A DNA stretch of 64,000 bases from Defluviimonas salinarum (GTDB lineage: Bacteria > Pseudomonadota > Alphaproteobacteria > Rhodobacterales > Rhodobacteraceae): positions 186,001-250,000 of the forward strand of contig NZ_JAPDOG010000003.1 in the NCBI RefSeq assembly GCF_026013545.1. The letters are read 5' to 3'. How positions within the stretch are numbered: position 1 is the stretch's first letter; each line of letters begins with the position of its first letter. Of this stretch, positions 44,985 to 53,252 are shown piece after piece. The translations under genes were made by a program, and so were the position numbers. The notes beneath the pieces are model-generated. The model searched no databases, was not told where the DNA came from, and worked only from the letters and a program-made list of their open reading frames with translations.

Positions 44985-45425
44985 TCAAAGCCACCGACGG
45001 GTCCGCTGACGGTAGGCTTCGAACTCTTCTCCGAAATGCTCCGCGAGCCGCTCCTCCTCGCCGCGGATGAAACGCAGGTCGATCACCCACATGAAGACGG
45101 CCACCAGCGGCAATGCGACAAGCGCATCCCAGGCGATGAACAGGCCGGCAAGAAGCAGGGCGTCACCGAGATAGATGGGATTTCGGCCGAGGCGGAACAC
45201 GCCGCCCGTGACCAGCGCACCGGGATCCCGGCGCGGGATCACGGTCGTGCGCGCCAGCAGCATCTGCACCACCGCAACAAACATCAGCGTCACGCCGGCA
45301 ATCACCAGCGCCGACCCGACATAGGCATTCGCCGCGGTCTCGACCGGAAATATCTTTCCGGCGATCCCTCCGAGCACCGCGAACCCGGCCAGCCAGACCG
45401 GCGGGAAATCGATATCCTTGGCCAT
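44985..45425 (-). CDS. isoprenylcysteine carboxyl methyltransferase (ICMT)-like membrane methyltransferase
   Basis: 146 residues from the ATG at 45425 (MAKDIDFPPVW). Four to five hydrophobic helices. The SAM-binding ICMT/PEMT signature is TGGVFRLGRNPIYLGDALLLAGL, with the C-terminal GEEERLAEHFGEEFEAYRQRTRRWL. Bacterial members methylate lipids, isoprenoids or unknown carboxylates. It is upstream of pntA on the same strand but separated by 120 bases with a candidate promoter, so co-transcription is uncertain. Confidence 0.82.
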   Translation of the reverse strand: MAKDIDFPPVWLAGFAVLGGIAGKIFPVETAANAYVGSALVIAGVTLMFVAVVQMLLARTTVIPRRDPGALVTGGVFRLGRNPIYLGDALLLAGLFIAWDALVALPLVAVFMWVIDLRFIRGEEERLAEHFGEEFEAYRQRTRRWL

Positions 45426-45509
45426 CAACTGGCGTCCTGTCCCCAAACTTACCGGACCCTAGTTCCCGAAGCCCGTCGAGCGCAAGCCGCCGTCCCGAGA
45501 AAGGCGCGT

Positions 45510-45545
45510 TATCCGGAGGAGTTTGTGTCGCCTCCGCACCGGATA
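45510..45545. promoter_or_regulatory. inverted repeat upstream of kynU
   Basis: Outer arms TATCCGG (45510-45516) and CCGGATA (45539-45545) enclose inner arms GGAGG (45515-45519) and CCTCC (45531-45535). The structure ends 67 bases before the kynU start codon. It may be an operator for a regulator of tryptophan catabolism, or an RNA structure in the leader. The inner arms are slightly out of register. Confidence 0.4.
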
Positions 45546-45612
45546 CGATCGCGCTGGCGCCGTGGCACGAAGACTCGTACACAAGGAACAGACTTGCGAA
45601 GGAGACCGTCCG

Positions 45613-46809
45613 ATGGCCGCCGATTTCGCCGCGACCCGCGCGATGTTCCAGCTTCCCGACGGCGTGATCTATCTCGACGGCAACTCGCTCGGCCCGCTGC
45701 CGCGCGGTGCGGCCGAGCGCGTGGCCGCCTGCATCACCGCGGAATGGGGCGGGATGCTGATCACCGCCTGGAACCGGGCAGGCTGGATCGACCTGCCGCG
45801 CCGGCTCGGCGACCGGATCGGACGGCTGATTGGGGCGGAACCGGGCACGGTCGTATTAGGCGACACTTTGTCGATCAAGGTCTACCAGGCGCTCGCCTCG
45901 GCGCTGGAGCTACGGCCGGGCCGCCGGGTAATCCTGTCGGACACCGGGAACTTCCCGTCCGATCTGTACATGGCTGACGGGCTCGTCCGCACGCTCGGCC
46001 AGGGCTACGAGCTGCGCACGGTCGCGCCCGAGGCGGTCGAAGCGGCGATTACCCCCGATCTCGCCGTCCTGATGCTGACCGAGGTCGATTACCGCACCGG
46101 GCGCCGCCACGACATGGTGCGCCTGATCGCGAAGGCGCATGATGCCGGGGCGCTGGTGGTCTGGGACCTTGCCCATTCCGCCGGCGCGATCGAGGTCGAC
46201 CTCGCCGGCGCGGCGGCCGATTTCGCCGTGGGTTGCACCTACAAGTATCTCAATTCCGGCCCCGGCGGCCCGGCCTTCATCTATGTCGCGCCACATCTCG
46301 CCGACCGGGTCCGGCCGGCGCTGTCGGGCTGGCTCGGGCATGAAGCCCCCTTCGCCTTCGATCTCGACTACCGCCCCGGCACGGGGATCGAGCGGATGCG
46401 CGTCGGCACCCCGCCGATCCTGCAGATGGCCGCCCTCGATGCCTCGCTGGACATCTGGGACCGGGTCGAGATGCCCGATGTGCGGGCCCGCTCAATCACG
46501 CTGTCCGAAGCGTTCATTCAGGGCGTCGAGGCCGCCTGCCCGACGCTGGAGCTCGCTTCGCCGCGCGATCCCGAGGCGCGCGGCAGCCAGGTGAGCTTTC
46601 GCCATCCCGAGGGCTACGCGATCATGCAGGCATTGATCGCCGCAGGTGTGATCGGCGATTTCCGCGCCCCGGACATTCTGCGCTTCGGCTTCACGCCGCT
46701 TTACACGACGATGGAGGAGGTCGAGGCGGCGGTCGGGATCCTCGCCGGGATCATGGCGACATCGGCCTGGGATCGCGCGGAGTTCCGGACCCGCGCGAAG
46801 GTGACATGA
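45613..46809 (+). CDS. kynU: kynureninase
   Basis: 398-residue PLP enzyme hydrolysing kynurenine to anthranilate and alanine. Recognisable blocks are VIYLDGNSLGPLPRG near the N-terminus, VVWDLAHSAGA with the PLP Asp, and the Schiff-base K211 in GCTYKYLNSGPGGPAF. The start at 45613 (MAADFAATRAM) has AAGGAGA upstream; the frame continues further upstream without the conserved domain. It forms a tryptophan-catabolic pair with the dioxygenase gene 117 bases downstream. The formamidase gene that should act between the two enzymes is not in the window. Confidence 0.95.
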   Translation: MAADFAATRAMFQLPDGVIYLDGNSLGPLPRGAAERVAACITAEWGGMLITAWNRAGWIDLPRRLGDRIGRLIGAEPGTVVLGDTLSIKVYQALASALELRPGRRVILSDTGNFPSDLYMADGLVRTLGQGYELRTVAPEAVEAAITPDLAVLMLTEVDYRTGRRHDMVRLIAKAHDAGALVVWDLAHSAGAIEVDLAGAAADFAVGCTYKYLNSGPGGPAFIYVAPHLADRVRPALSGWLGHEAPFAFDLDYRPGTGIERMRVGTPPILQMAALDASLDIWDRVEMPDVRARSITLSEAFIQGVEAACPTLELASPRDPEARGSQVSFRHPEGYAIMQALIAAGVIGDFRAPDILRFGFTPLYTTMEEVEAAVGILAGIMATSAWDRAEFRTRAKVT

Positions 46810-46815
46810 GGGCTT

Positions 46816-46834
46816 CCGGGCCTTTTCGGCCCGG
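46816..46834 (+). terminator. hairpin directly after kynU
   Basis: Arms CCGGGCC (46816-46822) and GGCCCGG (46828-46834) with a TTTTC loop, 7 bases after the kynU stop. No T-run follows, so it may be a weak or Rho-assisted terminator. It leads directly into the repeat copy at 46841. Confidence 0.45.
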
Positions 46835-46840
46835 ACCGGG

Positions 46841-46892
46841 GCGGGGGGCTCCGCCCCCCGCGCCCCCCGGGGGTATTTACGCAATGAAGAAG
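46841..46892 (+). repeat. dispersed intergenic repeat, copy 4
   Basis: Between kynU and kynA. Hairpin with 8-bp arms GCGGGGGG/CCCCCCGC (46841-46848 and 46854-46861), then CCCCCCGGGGG and the tail TATTTACGCAATGAAGAAG. Same order of parts as the copies at 9071 and 37832. It ends 34 bases before the kynA start codon. Confidence 0.72.
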
Positions 46893-46926
46893 GGAAAGGG
46901 CGGCACCTGCGGCCCGAGGAGGTGGA

Positions 46927-47763
46927 ATGGCGGATCCCTATGACCCCGGCCGGGAAGGCGCCGAGATGTCCTTCGAGGGGCAGATGTCCTATGGCGATTA
47001 TCTCGCGCTCGACGCTATCCTCTCCGCGCAGGCACCCCTGAGCGACGCGCATGACGAGATGCTGTTCATCGTCCAGCACCAGACCTCGGAGCTCTGGATG
47101 CGGCTGATGCTGCACGAACTTTCGGCGGCGCGGGCGCGCATCGCGGCGGACGATCTCGCGCCGGCATTCAAGATGCTCGCCCGCGTCGCGCGGATCATGG
47201 AGCAGCTGAACTCGGCCTGGGATGTGCTTCGAACCATGACGCCGTCGGACTACACGCGGTTCCGGACCGCGCTCGGGGCGTCCTCGGGATTCCAGTCCTG
47301 GCAGTACCGGCTGATCGAATATGCCGCCGGCAACCGCAACCCGGCGATGCTGAAGCCGCATGCGCACCGGCCCGACATCCTTGCGCGGCTCGAGGCCGAA
47401 CTCGCGCGACCCTCGCTCTATGACGAGGCGTTGCGCGCCGCCGCCCGCGCCGGCTTGCCGGTGCCCGAAGAGGTGCTGACGCGCGATCTGAGGGCGCCCT
47501 GGACCGCGCATGACGGCGTCGAGGCCGTCTGGCGCATCGTCTACGACGATCCCGAGGCGCATTGGACGCTTTACGATCTGGCCGAGAAGCTCGTCGATTT
47601 CGAGGACTACTTCCGGCGCTGGCGGTTCAACCATGTGACCACGGTGGAACGGGTGATCGGATTGAAGCGTGGCACCGGCGGCACCGGCGGCGTGAGCTAC
47701 CTGCGCCGGATGCTGGAGGTCGAGCTGTTCCCCGAGCTCTGGCACCTGCGCACCGGGCTCTGA
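46927..47763 (+). CDS. kynA: tryptophan 2,3-dioxygenase
   Basis: 278 residues, the usual length for bacterial TDO. Family blocks: [19 protein letters not shown] at the N-terminus, [43 protein letters not shown] (the FQS-x-QYR substrate pocket), and [29 protein letters not shown], which contains the proximal heme His. It opens the indole ring of tryptophan to N-formylkynurenine. The ATG has a strong GAGGAGGT ribosome site. Confidence 0.96.
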   Translation: MADPYDPGREGAEMSFEGQMSYGDYLALDAILSAQAPLSDAHDEMLFIVQHQTSELWMRLMLHELSAARARIAADDLAPAFKMLARVARIMEQLNSAWDVLRTMTPSDYTRFRTALGASSGFQSWQYRLIEYAAGNRNPAMLKPHAHRPDILARLEAELARPSLYDEALRAAARAGLPVPEEVLTRDLRAPWTAHDGVEAVWRIVYDDPEAHWTLYDLAEKLVDFEDYFRRWRFNHVTTVERVIGLKRGTGGTGGVSYLRRMLEVELFPELWHLRTGL

Positions 47764-47791
47764 GCCGGGGCGCGGGCGCGGTGAGCGGCCT

Positions 47792-48643
47792 TCATCGCCG
47801 GAACGATGCGCCCGCAGGCGCGACATTTGCCGTGGCACCCGACAGGAGACCCGCGACGCGGGGGTCGAGGCTCGGCGAGCCCTTGTCGTAGAGCCCGACC
47901 TGCCGCATCGCCGCCCTGAGGTCGATATTGCTGCCGAGGAAGCGCCAGACGATCGGCGCGCTGAAGGGCGCGCGGTTGCGGCTGGTGATGCCGAAGGTGG
48001 CGCCGCGCAGGTAGGTCTGCTGGCCGCGCCCCACGGGGTAGAGCACCGTCTCGACCAAAGCGTCCCGCGCGAGGCTCTGGAATTCCATCACGAAGATCCG
48101 GTTGCCGAGCATCGCCACCCGGCCGTGGTACTTGGACAGGTAGAGCGTGCCGTCATCCGGGTCGACCGAGCGCTCCACCGACTTGCAGTGCACCATGCCG
48201 TCGCGCTCGTCGATCCGCACCAGCGCGCAGATGATCGCGTTGTTCCAGCTCTCGGTCGGAAAGTAGCTGAGGTAGTAGCCGAGGTAGCGGCGCAGCGGGA
48301 TCGTCTGGCCCTCGAAAGCGCTGTCGAAGCCGCGAGTGCCGGGATGCGGCCGCACCATGCCCTGCAGGCGCGGCGCCACCGTCGGATGGGTCTCGAACTC
48401 TTCCGGCGGCAGCAGGAGTTCGGCCGGGCGGACGCCGAAATGCAGGGCGATCCGGCGCAGGTTCGCCGCCGACGGGGTCGAGGCGCCGCTGAGGTACTTG
48501 TTGAACTGCTGGCGGTTGATCCCGATCTGCCGGCAGGTCGCCGAGATCGACGAATCGGTCGAGCAGAGAAGCCGCAGATTCGTTGCGATAGCAGTGTCTT
48601 CCAAGCGCGGTCCTTGCGTATGGGGCCAGACAGGCGGTTTCAT
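47792..48643 (-). CDS. XRE-type helix-turn-helix transcriptional regulator
   Basis: 283 residues from the ATG at 48643. The N-terminal HTH (about residues 15-80) reads ATNLRLLCSTDSSISATCRQIGINRQQFNKYLSGASTPSA, with the recognition helix in NRQQFNKYLSG. The remaining 200 residues form a single beta-rich domain (VRIDERDGMVHCKSVE, GRVAMLGNRIFVMEFQSLA) that I do not recognise and that may sense a ligand. It is divergent from the peptide ABC operon. A perfect 16-bp inverted repeat starts 14 bases upstream of its own start codon, which suggests self-repression and control of the transporter operon. Confidence 0.85.
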   Translation of the reverse strand: MKPPVWPHTQGPRLEDTAIATNLRLLCSTDSSISATCRQIGINRQQFNKYLSGASTPSAANLRRIALHFGVRPAELLLPPEEFETHPTVAPRLQGMVRPHPGTRGFDSAFEGQTIPLRRYLGYYLSYFPTESWNNAIICALVRIDERDGMVHCKSVERSVDPDDGTLYLSKYHGRVAMLGNRIFVMEFQSLARDALVETVLYPVGRGQQTYLRGATFGITSRNRAPFSAPIVWRFLGSNIDLRAAMRQVGLYDKGSPSLDPRVAGLLSGATANVAPAGASFRR

Positions 48644-48657
48644 CGCCAATCTATTTC

Positions 48658-48698
48658 GCGACCTGACGCGAATACAGCGCAAATTCGCGTCAGGTCGC
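48658..48698. promoter_or_regulatory. perfect 16-bp inverted repeat, probable operator
   Basis: Arms GCGACCTGACGCGAAT (48658-48673) and its exact complement ATTCGCGTCAGGTCGC (48683-48698), with a 9-base centre. It lies between the XRE regulator and the ABC substrate-binding gene, immediately upstream of the regulator. Perfect 16-bp arms in a divergent promoter region are strong evidence for a dimeric or tetrameric protein-binding site. No T-run, so not a terminator. Confidence 0.75.
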
Positions 48699-48705
48699 TG
48701 CCGGC

Positions 48706-48721
48706 GGCGAAATTGTTCGCC
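48706..48721. promoter_or_regulatory. second inverted repeat, GGCGAA/TTCGCC
   Basis: GGCGAA-ATTG-TTCGCC lies 8 bases beyond the large inverted repeat. It shares the GCGAA/TTCGC element with the inner part of the larger site, so it may be a second, lower-affinity site of the same regulator. Confidence 0.5.
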
Positions 48722-48789
48722 TGTCGCTTCCGCGCTTTCCTGAGAGCGAACCGCCGCATCCCGGCGCGTCACACAGCAGGGAGAACATC

Positions 48790-50358
48790 ATGACTTCGCA
48801 GAACATCACCTGGAGCCGTGTCGGCCTGCCGCGCCGCGCGTTCCTCAAGGGGGCAACGGCGCTCGGGCTGGCGTCGGTCGCCGGTCTTTCGCTGCCGCGC
48901 GGCGCGCGGGCCGAGGGCGGCACGCTGAAGACCCGGACCTATGCCGACATCCGCTCGATGGACCCGGCCTTCAGCCAGGGCGTGGTGGACGAGGAGATCC
49001 ACGCCGCGATCTACAACAAGCTGATACAGTACAAGCCGGGCCGCGAATGGGGCTGGCAGCTCGACGCCGCGGCGATGGTCGAGCAGGCCGACGACACCCA
49101 TATCAACTTCGCGCTCCGCGACGATATCGGCTTCACGGGCGGCTTCGGCGCGATGACCGCCGAGGACGTGAAGTTCTCGTTCGAGCGGATCATCGACGAC
49201 GCGCTCGAATCCACCAACAAGCCCGACTGGGGGCCCCTTGACCATGTCGAGGTGACCGGCGAGCGCACCGGCACGATCGTCCTGAAGAACGCCTTCCAGC
49301 CGCTGTGGAACATCACCCTGCCCTACATCGCCGGCAACATCGTCTCGAAGGCCGCCTTCGAGCAGGCAGGTGGCAAGATCGACACCCAGCCGGTGGCGAC
49401 TTCGGGCCCCTACCTGCATGCCGGCTGGGAGCCGAAGCAGAAGACCACGCTGAAGCGCAACCCCGATTGGAAGGGCGAGGCGCCCGCCTACGACGAGATC
49501 CAGATCTTCCACATCGACGACGAGAAGGCCGCCGAGATCGCCTTCGAAGCCGGCGAGATCGACTTCACGCGCGTCAGCCTCGACTCGGTGGAGCGGCTGA
49601 AATCCGCGCCGATCGAGGGGGCGACGCTCGATGAATACCCCTCGCTCTACTACGCCTGGGTTGGCATGAACCTCGACAATCCGAAGCTTGCCAACATCAA
49701 GCTCCGGCAGGCGATCCAGTACGCGATCGACGTGCCCTCGATCATGGCGGGCGCCTATTTCGGCGCGGCCGAGCCCTCGACCGGGATCATCGCGCCGGGC
49801 CTCGCCGGCCACCGCGAGGCTTCCATGACCGGCGCGGCTGCCGATCTCGAAAAGGCGCAGGCGCTGATGGCGGAATCGGGCGAGACCAATGTTTCGCTGA
49901 CCATGGACATCCTCAACAAGTCGGCCAATGTCACCGCGGCGCAGATCATCCAGGCGAACCTCGCCGCGATCGGCATCACGCTGGAAATCAAGCTCAACGA
50001 GGGTGCCACCTTCTGGGAGCTCGGCTCGAACGAGGGGCTGGAGCTGGTGCTGAACCGCTTCTCGATGACGCCGGATCCCTATTACGCGACCTCGTGGTTC
50101 ATCGCCGAACAGGCCGGCATCTGGAACTGGGAGCGCTTCAGGAACGAGGAGTTCGACCAGCTTCACATCGCCGCCCAGTCCGAGGCCGATCAGGCGAAGC
50201 GCGCGGAGATGTATGTCCGGATGCAGAACCTGATGGAGGAAAGCGGCGCCTACAAGTTCATAACCCATGAATCGACGCCGGTGATCTACCGCAACACCGT
50301 CGCGCCGGCGCTCCGGCCGGACGGCCTGCCGCTCTATCGCTACTTCGGCGCGGCCTAA
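48790..50358 (+). CDS. ABC transporter substrate-binding protein, peptide/nickel (SBP_bac_5) family, Tat signal
   Basis: 522 residues. The N-terminus has a twin-arginine signal (LPRRAFLKGATALGLASVAG, with R15 and R16) and an AxA cleavage site near GARA. Family features of DppA/OppA proteins: RTYADIRSMDPAFSQGVVD, the long VKFSFERIIDD block, and the C-terminal AEMYVRMQNLMEESGAYKF. Tat export implies folding in the cytoplasm. It is the first gene of a six- or seven-gene operon with two permeases, two ATPases and two hydrolases. The ligand is unknown; it may be a peptide or an N-acyl amino compound. Confidence 0.92.
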   Translation: MTSQNITWSRVGLPRRAFLKGATALGLASVAGLSLPRGARAEGGTLKTRTYADIRSMDPAFSQGVVDEEIHAAIYNKLIQYKPGREWGWQLDAAAMVEQADDTHINFALRDDIGFTGGFGAMTAEDVKFSFERIIDDALESTNKPDWGPLDHVEVTGERTGTIVLKNAFQPLWNITLPYIAGNIVSKAAFEQAGGKIDTQPVATSGPYLHAGWEPKQKTTLKRNPDWKGEAPAYDEIQIFHIDDEKAAEIAFEAGEIDFTRVSLDSVERLKSAPIEGATLDEYPSLYYAWVGMNLDNPKLANIKLRQAIQYAIDVPSIMAGAYFGAAEPSTGIIAPGLAGHREASMTGAAADLEKAQALMAESGETNVSLTMDILNKSANVTAAQIIQANLAAIGITLEIKLNEGATFWELGSNEGLELVLNRFSMTPDPYYATSWFIAEQAGIWNWERFRNEEFDQLHIAAQSEADQAKRAEMYVRMQNLMEESGAYKFITHESTPVIYRNTVAPALRPDGLPLYRYFGAA

Positions 50359-50441
50359 CCAGCTCCCTGCGGACGGAGGGGGCGCGGGTCCGCCCGTGCC
50401 CCCTTCACCTTCAGGCGGTCGACAGCGTTCGGGGAGGAACC

Positions 50442-51386
50442 ATGCTGACCTATATTCTGCGCCGGTTGGGACTGGCGGCGCTCATCACCATCCTTGCGGT
50501 GACGCTCCTGTTCCTGATCATCCACATGATTCCGGGCGATCCGGTCTCGACCATGCTGGGGCCGAAGGCCTCGCCGGAGCTGCGCGCCGCGCTCGAGGCG
50601 CGGATGGGCCTCGACAAGCCCTTGCCGGTGCAGATCGGCCTCTTCTTCGCCAACATGCTGCGGGGCGATCTCGGCATGGATGTGTTCACCAACCGTCCGG
50701 TGACCACGATCGTGCTCGGGCAGATCCCCTACACGCTGGTGCTGATCCTGTCCTCGATCCTCTGGTCGGCCGTGCTCGGCATCGCGCTCGGCTGTTACTC
50801 GGCGGTCAACCGCAACTCGCTCGGCGACCGGCTCGCCGGCGTACTGTCGGTCTCGGTCATCGCGGTTCCGGCCTTCGTCGTCTCGCTCTACTCGCTTCTG
50901 ATCTTCGCGGTGAAGCTGCAATGGTTCCCTGCGATCGGCGCGGGCGAGCCGGGCGCCTGGGGCGACCAGTTTCACCACCTGATCCTGCCGAGCCTCGCGA
51001 TCGGGCTCTCCTGGGTCGGCTACATCGCCCGGCTCGTCCGCGCCTCGATGCTCGAGGTCATGGGCGAGGGCCATGTCCGCACTGCCCGCGCCTTCGGCCT
51101 GCCGGAACGCTGGATCACCTACCGCTACGCGCTGCGGCTCGCGATCCTGCCCACCGTCACCGTGATCGGCGTCGGCATGGGCTTCCTCCTCTCGGCCGCC
51201 GTCTTCACCGAGATCGTCTTTTCGCGCCCCGGCCTCGGCAAGCTGGTGATCGATAGCATCACCACCCGCAACTACCCGGTCGTGATGGGCTCGGTGCTGT
51301 TCTCGACGCTGATCTTCGTCGCCTCCACGACACTCGCCGACATCATCAACGCCATCCTCGACCCGCGCATCCGGGCCGGCAAGTGA
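50442..51386 (+). CDS. ABC transporter permease, DppB type
   Basis: 314 residues with six membrane helices, starting with the typical MLTYILRRLGLAALITILAVTLLFLIIHMIPGDPV. The periplasmic loop holds the GDLGMDVFTNRPV block, and the cytoplasmic EAA loop is VRTARAFGLPERWITYRYALRLAILPTVTV. It pairs with the DppC-type permease starting 10 bases after its stop. AGGAGGAACC-like ribosome site precedes the ATG. Confidence 0.94.
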   Translation: MLTYILRRLGLAALITILAVTLLFLIIHMIPGDPVSTMLGPKASPELRAALEARMGLDKPLPVQIGLFFANMLRGDLGMDVFTNRPVTTIVLGQIPYTLVLILSSILWSAVLGIALGCYSAVNRNSLGDRLAGVLSVSVIAVPAFVVSLYSLLIFAVKLQWFPAIGAGEPGAWGDQFHHLILPSLAIGLSWVGYIARLVRASMLEVMGEGHVRTARAFGLPERWITYRYALRLAILPTVTVIGVGMGFLLSAAVFTEIVFSRPGLGKLVIDSITTRNYPVVMGSVLFSTLIFVASTTLADIINAILDPRIRAGK

Positions 51387-51396
51387 GGGGGAGAGA

Positions 51397-52281
51397 ATGA
51401 CCGATACCGCAATCGTGCTGCCCAGGGCCCGTTCCGAACTGGGCGAGATCCTCTACCACCTCGTCCGCGATCCCCTGGGCCTCGCCGGCCTGATCATCGT
51501 CGTGGCGATCGTCGGCTCGGCGCTCCTCGCGCCCTGGATCGCGCCCTACGACCCGGTGGCGATGAACATTCCCGACCGGCTGCAGGGGCCGAACGCCGCC
51601 CATCTCCTCGGCACCGACCAGATCGGCCGCGACACCTTCTCCCGCGTGATCTGGGGCGGCCGCGTGGCCCTGAAGGTGGCGCTGCCGACGATCGCCGGGG
51701 CGATCGTCTTCGGGCTCCTGCTCGGCATGATCGCGGGCTACGGGCCGAAATGGCTCGACAGCCTCATCGTGCTTCTCTTCGACACCCTGCGCTCCTTCCC
51801 GACGGTGATGTTCGCGCTCGCCGTCGTGGCGCTGGTGGGACCGAGCCTCAACACCGTCATCTTCGTCATCATGGTCACCTCGATTCCGACCTACGGACGG
51901 GTCGTGCGCACGCTGACCCAGTCGATCAAGCAGTCCGAGTTCATCACGGCCGAACTCTCGCTCGGCGCCACGGTGCCGCGGATCATGGGCATCCACATCC
52001 TGCCGAACGTCCTCGGCCCGCTCGCGGTGCTCGCCGCGATGGACATCCCGACCGTTGTCGGGCTCGAGGCCGGCCTCAGCTTCCTCGGCATGGGGGTAAA
52101 GCCGCCCACGCCATCCTGGGGCGTGCTTCTCTCGGACGGCTACGCGCTCATTCGCAACACGCCCTGGCTCATCATCGCGGGGGGCATCCCGCTCATCCTG
52201 ACCACGCTCGGCTTTACCTTCCTCGGCGAGGCATTGCGCGACGTGGTCGATCCGAAACTGCGCGGCAAGGGGGGCAAGTGA
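51397..52281 (+). CDS. ABC transporter permease, DppC type
   Basis: 294 residues, six membrane helices. DppC hallmarks: LLGTDQIGRDTFSRVIWGGRVALKV and the EAA-loop-containing ITAELSLGATVPRIMGIHILPNVLGPLAVLAAMDI, followed by LEAGLSFLGMGVKPPTPSWG. It forms the membrane channel with the DppB-type subunit. Its stop overlaps the following ATPase start as TGATG. Confidence 0.95.
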   Translation: MTDTAIVLPRARSELGEILYHLVRDPLGLAGLIIVVAIVGSALLAPWIAPYDPVAMNIPDRLQGPNAAHLLGTDQIGRDTFSRVIWGGRVALKVALPTIAGAIVFGLLLGMIAGYGPKWLDSLIVLLFDTLRSFPTVMFALAVVALVGPSLNTVIFVIMVTSIPTYGRVVRTLTQSIKQSEFITAELSLGATVPRIMGIHILPNVLGPLAVLAAMDIPTVVGLEAGLSFLGMGVKPPTPSWGVLLSDGYALIRNTPWLIIAGGIPLILTTLGFTFLGEALRDVVDPKLRGKGGK

Positions 52282-53252
52282 TGGCCGTTCTCGACATTCG
52301 CGACCTCTCGGTCAGCTACTCGACGCCACGCGGGAGCCTCAGGGCGCTCCGGAACGTCTCGATGACGGTGCCCGAGGGCAAGATCGTCGGCATCGTGGGC
52401 GAGTCCGGCTGCGGCAAGTCCACGCTGATCTCCTCGATCATCCGGCTGATGGCGCCGAACGCACAGGTTGGCTCGGGCGAGGTGCGCTTCAAGGGGACGG
52501 ACCTGCTGGCCCGGTCTGAGGCCGAGATGCGGGCGCTGCGCGGCACCGAGATATCGATGGTCTTCCAGGACCCGATGCAGACCCACAACCCGGTCCTGAC
52601 CGTCGGCCAGCAGATGGTCGACATCCAGTACCGCGACAAGAAACCCAAGGCCGAGAAGCTGAAACGGGCCGCCGAGATGCTGGCGCTCGTCGGCATCCCC
52701 GACCCCGAGGCGCGGCTCAACCAGTATCCGTTCGAGTTCTCGGGCGGGATGCGCCAGCGCATCGCGATCGCGATGGCGCTGATGGCCCGGCCGGCACTTC
52801 TCATCGCCGACGAGCCGACGACCGCGCTCGATGCCACGCTCGAAGTGCAGATCATCAAGCGGCTGAAGGAGTTGCAGGACGAGATCGGCTGCGGGGTTCT
52901 CTTCATCTCGCACCATCTCGGCGTGATCGCCGAGCTCTGCGACGAGGTCGTCGTGATGTACGCCGGGGAAGTGGTGGAAAGCGGCACCGTCCGCGACGTC
53001 TTCCACAATCCCGCCCATCCCTACACGGCCGCCCTTCTCGACTGCGATCCCGGCCACATCAAGGTGAAGACGCGGGTTCTGCCGACGATCCCGGGCAACA
53101 TCCCAGACCTCGTCAACCTGCCCAAGGGCTGCATCTTCGCCGACCGCTGCGACAAGCGCCACAAGGCCTGCGACACGCGCCCCGCGCTGTGGACCGCGCG
53201 CGCGGGCCACCGGGCCGCCTGCCACCTGATTGCCGAGAAGGAAACCGCATGA
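52281..53252 (+). CDS. ABC transporter ATP-binding protein, DppD type
   Basis: 323 residues. Walker A GESGCGKS (residues 40-47), signature FSGGMRQRIAIAMALM, Walker B LLIADEPTTALD, switch His in LFISHHLGV. The C-terminal oligopeptide-transporter domain has four cysteines (GCIFADRCDKRHKAC and RAACHL), the arrangement that holds an Fe-S cluster in some DppD proteins. The real start is the ATG at 52281; an upstream open frame overlaps the permease gene out of frame. Confidence 0.94.
   Translation: MAVLDIRDLSVSYSTPRGSLRALRNVSMTVPEGKIVGIVGESGCGKSTLISSIIRLMAPNAQVGSGEVRFKGTDLLARSEAEMRALRGTEISMVFQDPMQTHNPVLTVGQQMVDIQYRDKKPKAEKLKRAAEMLALVGIPDPEARLNQYPFEFSGGMRQRIAIAMALMARPALLIADEPTTALDATLEVQIIKRLKELQDEIGCGVLFISHHLGVIAELCDEVVVMYAGEVVESGTVRDVFHNPAHPYTAALLDCDPGHIKVKTRVLPTIPGNIPDLVNLPKGCIFADRCDKRHKACDTRPALWTARAGHRAACHLIAEKETA

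Noticed and set aside
44983-44988. Perfect TTGACA on the minus strand upstream of pntA
   Set aside because: It overlaps the stop codon of the ICMT-like gene, and no acceptable -10 box lies 16-18 bases downstream.
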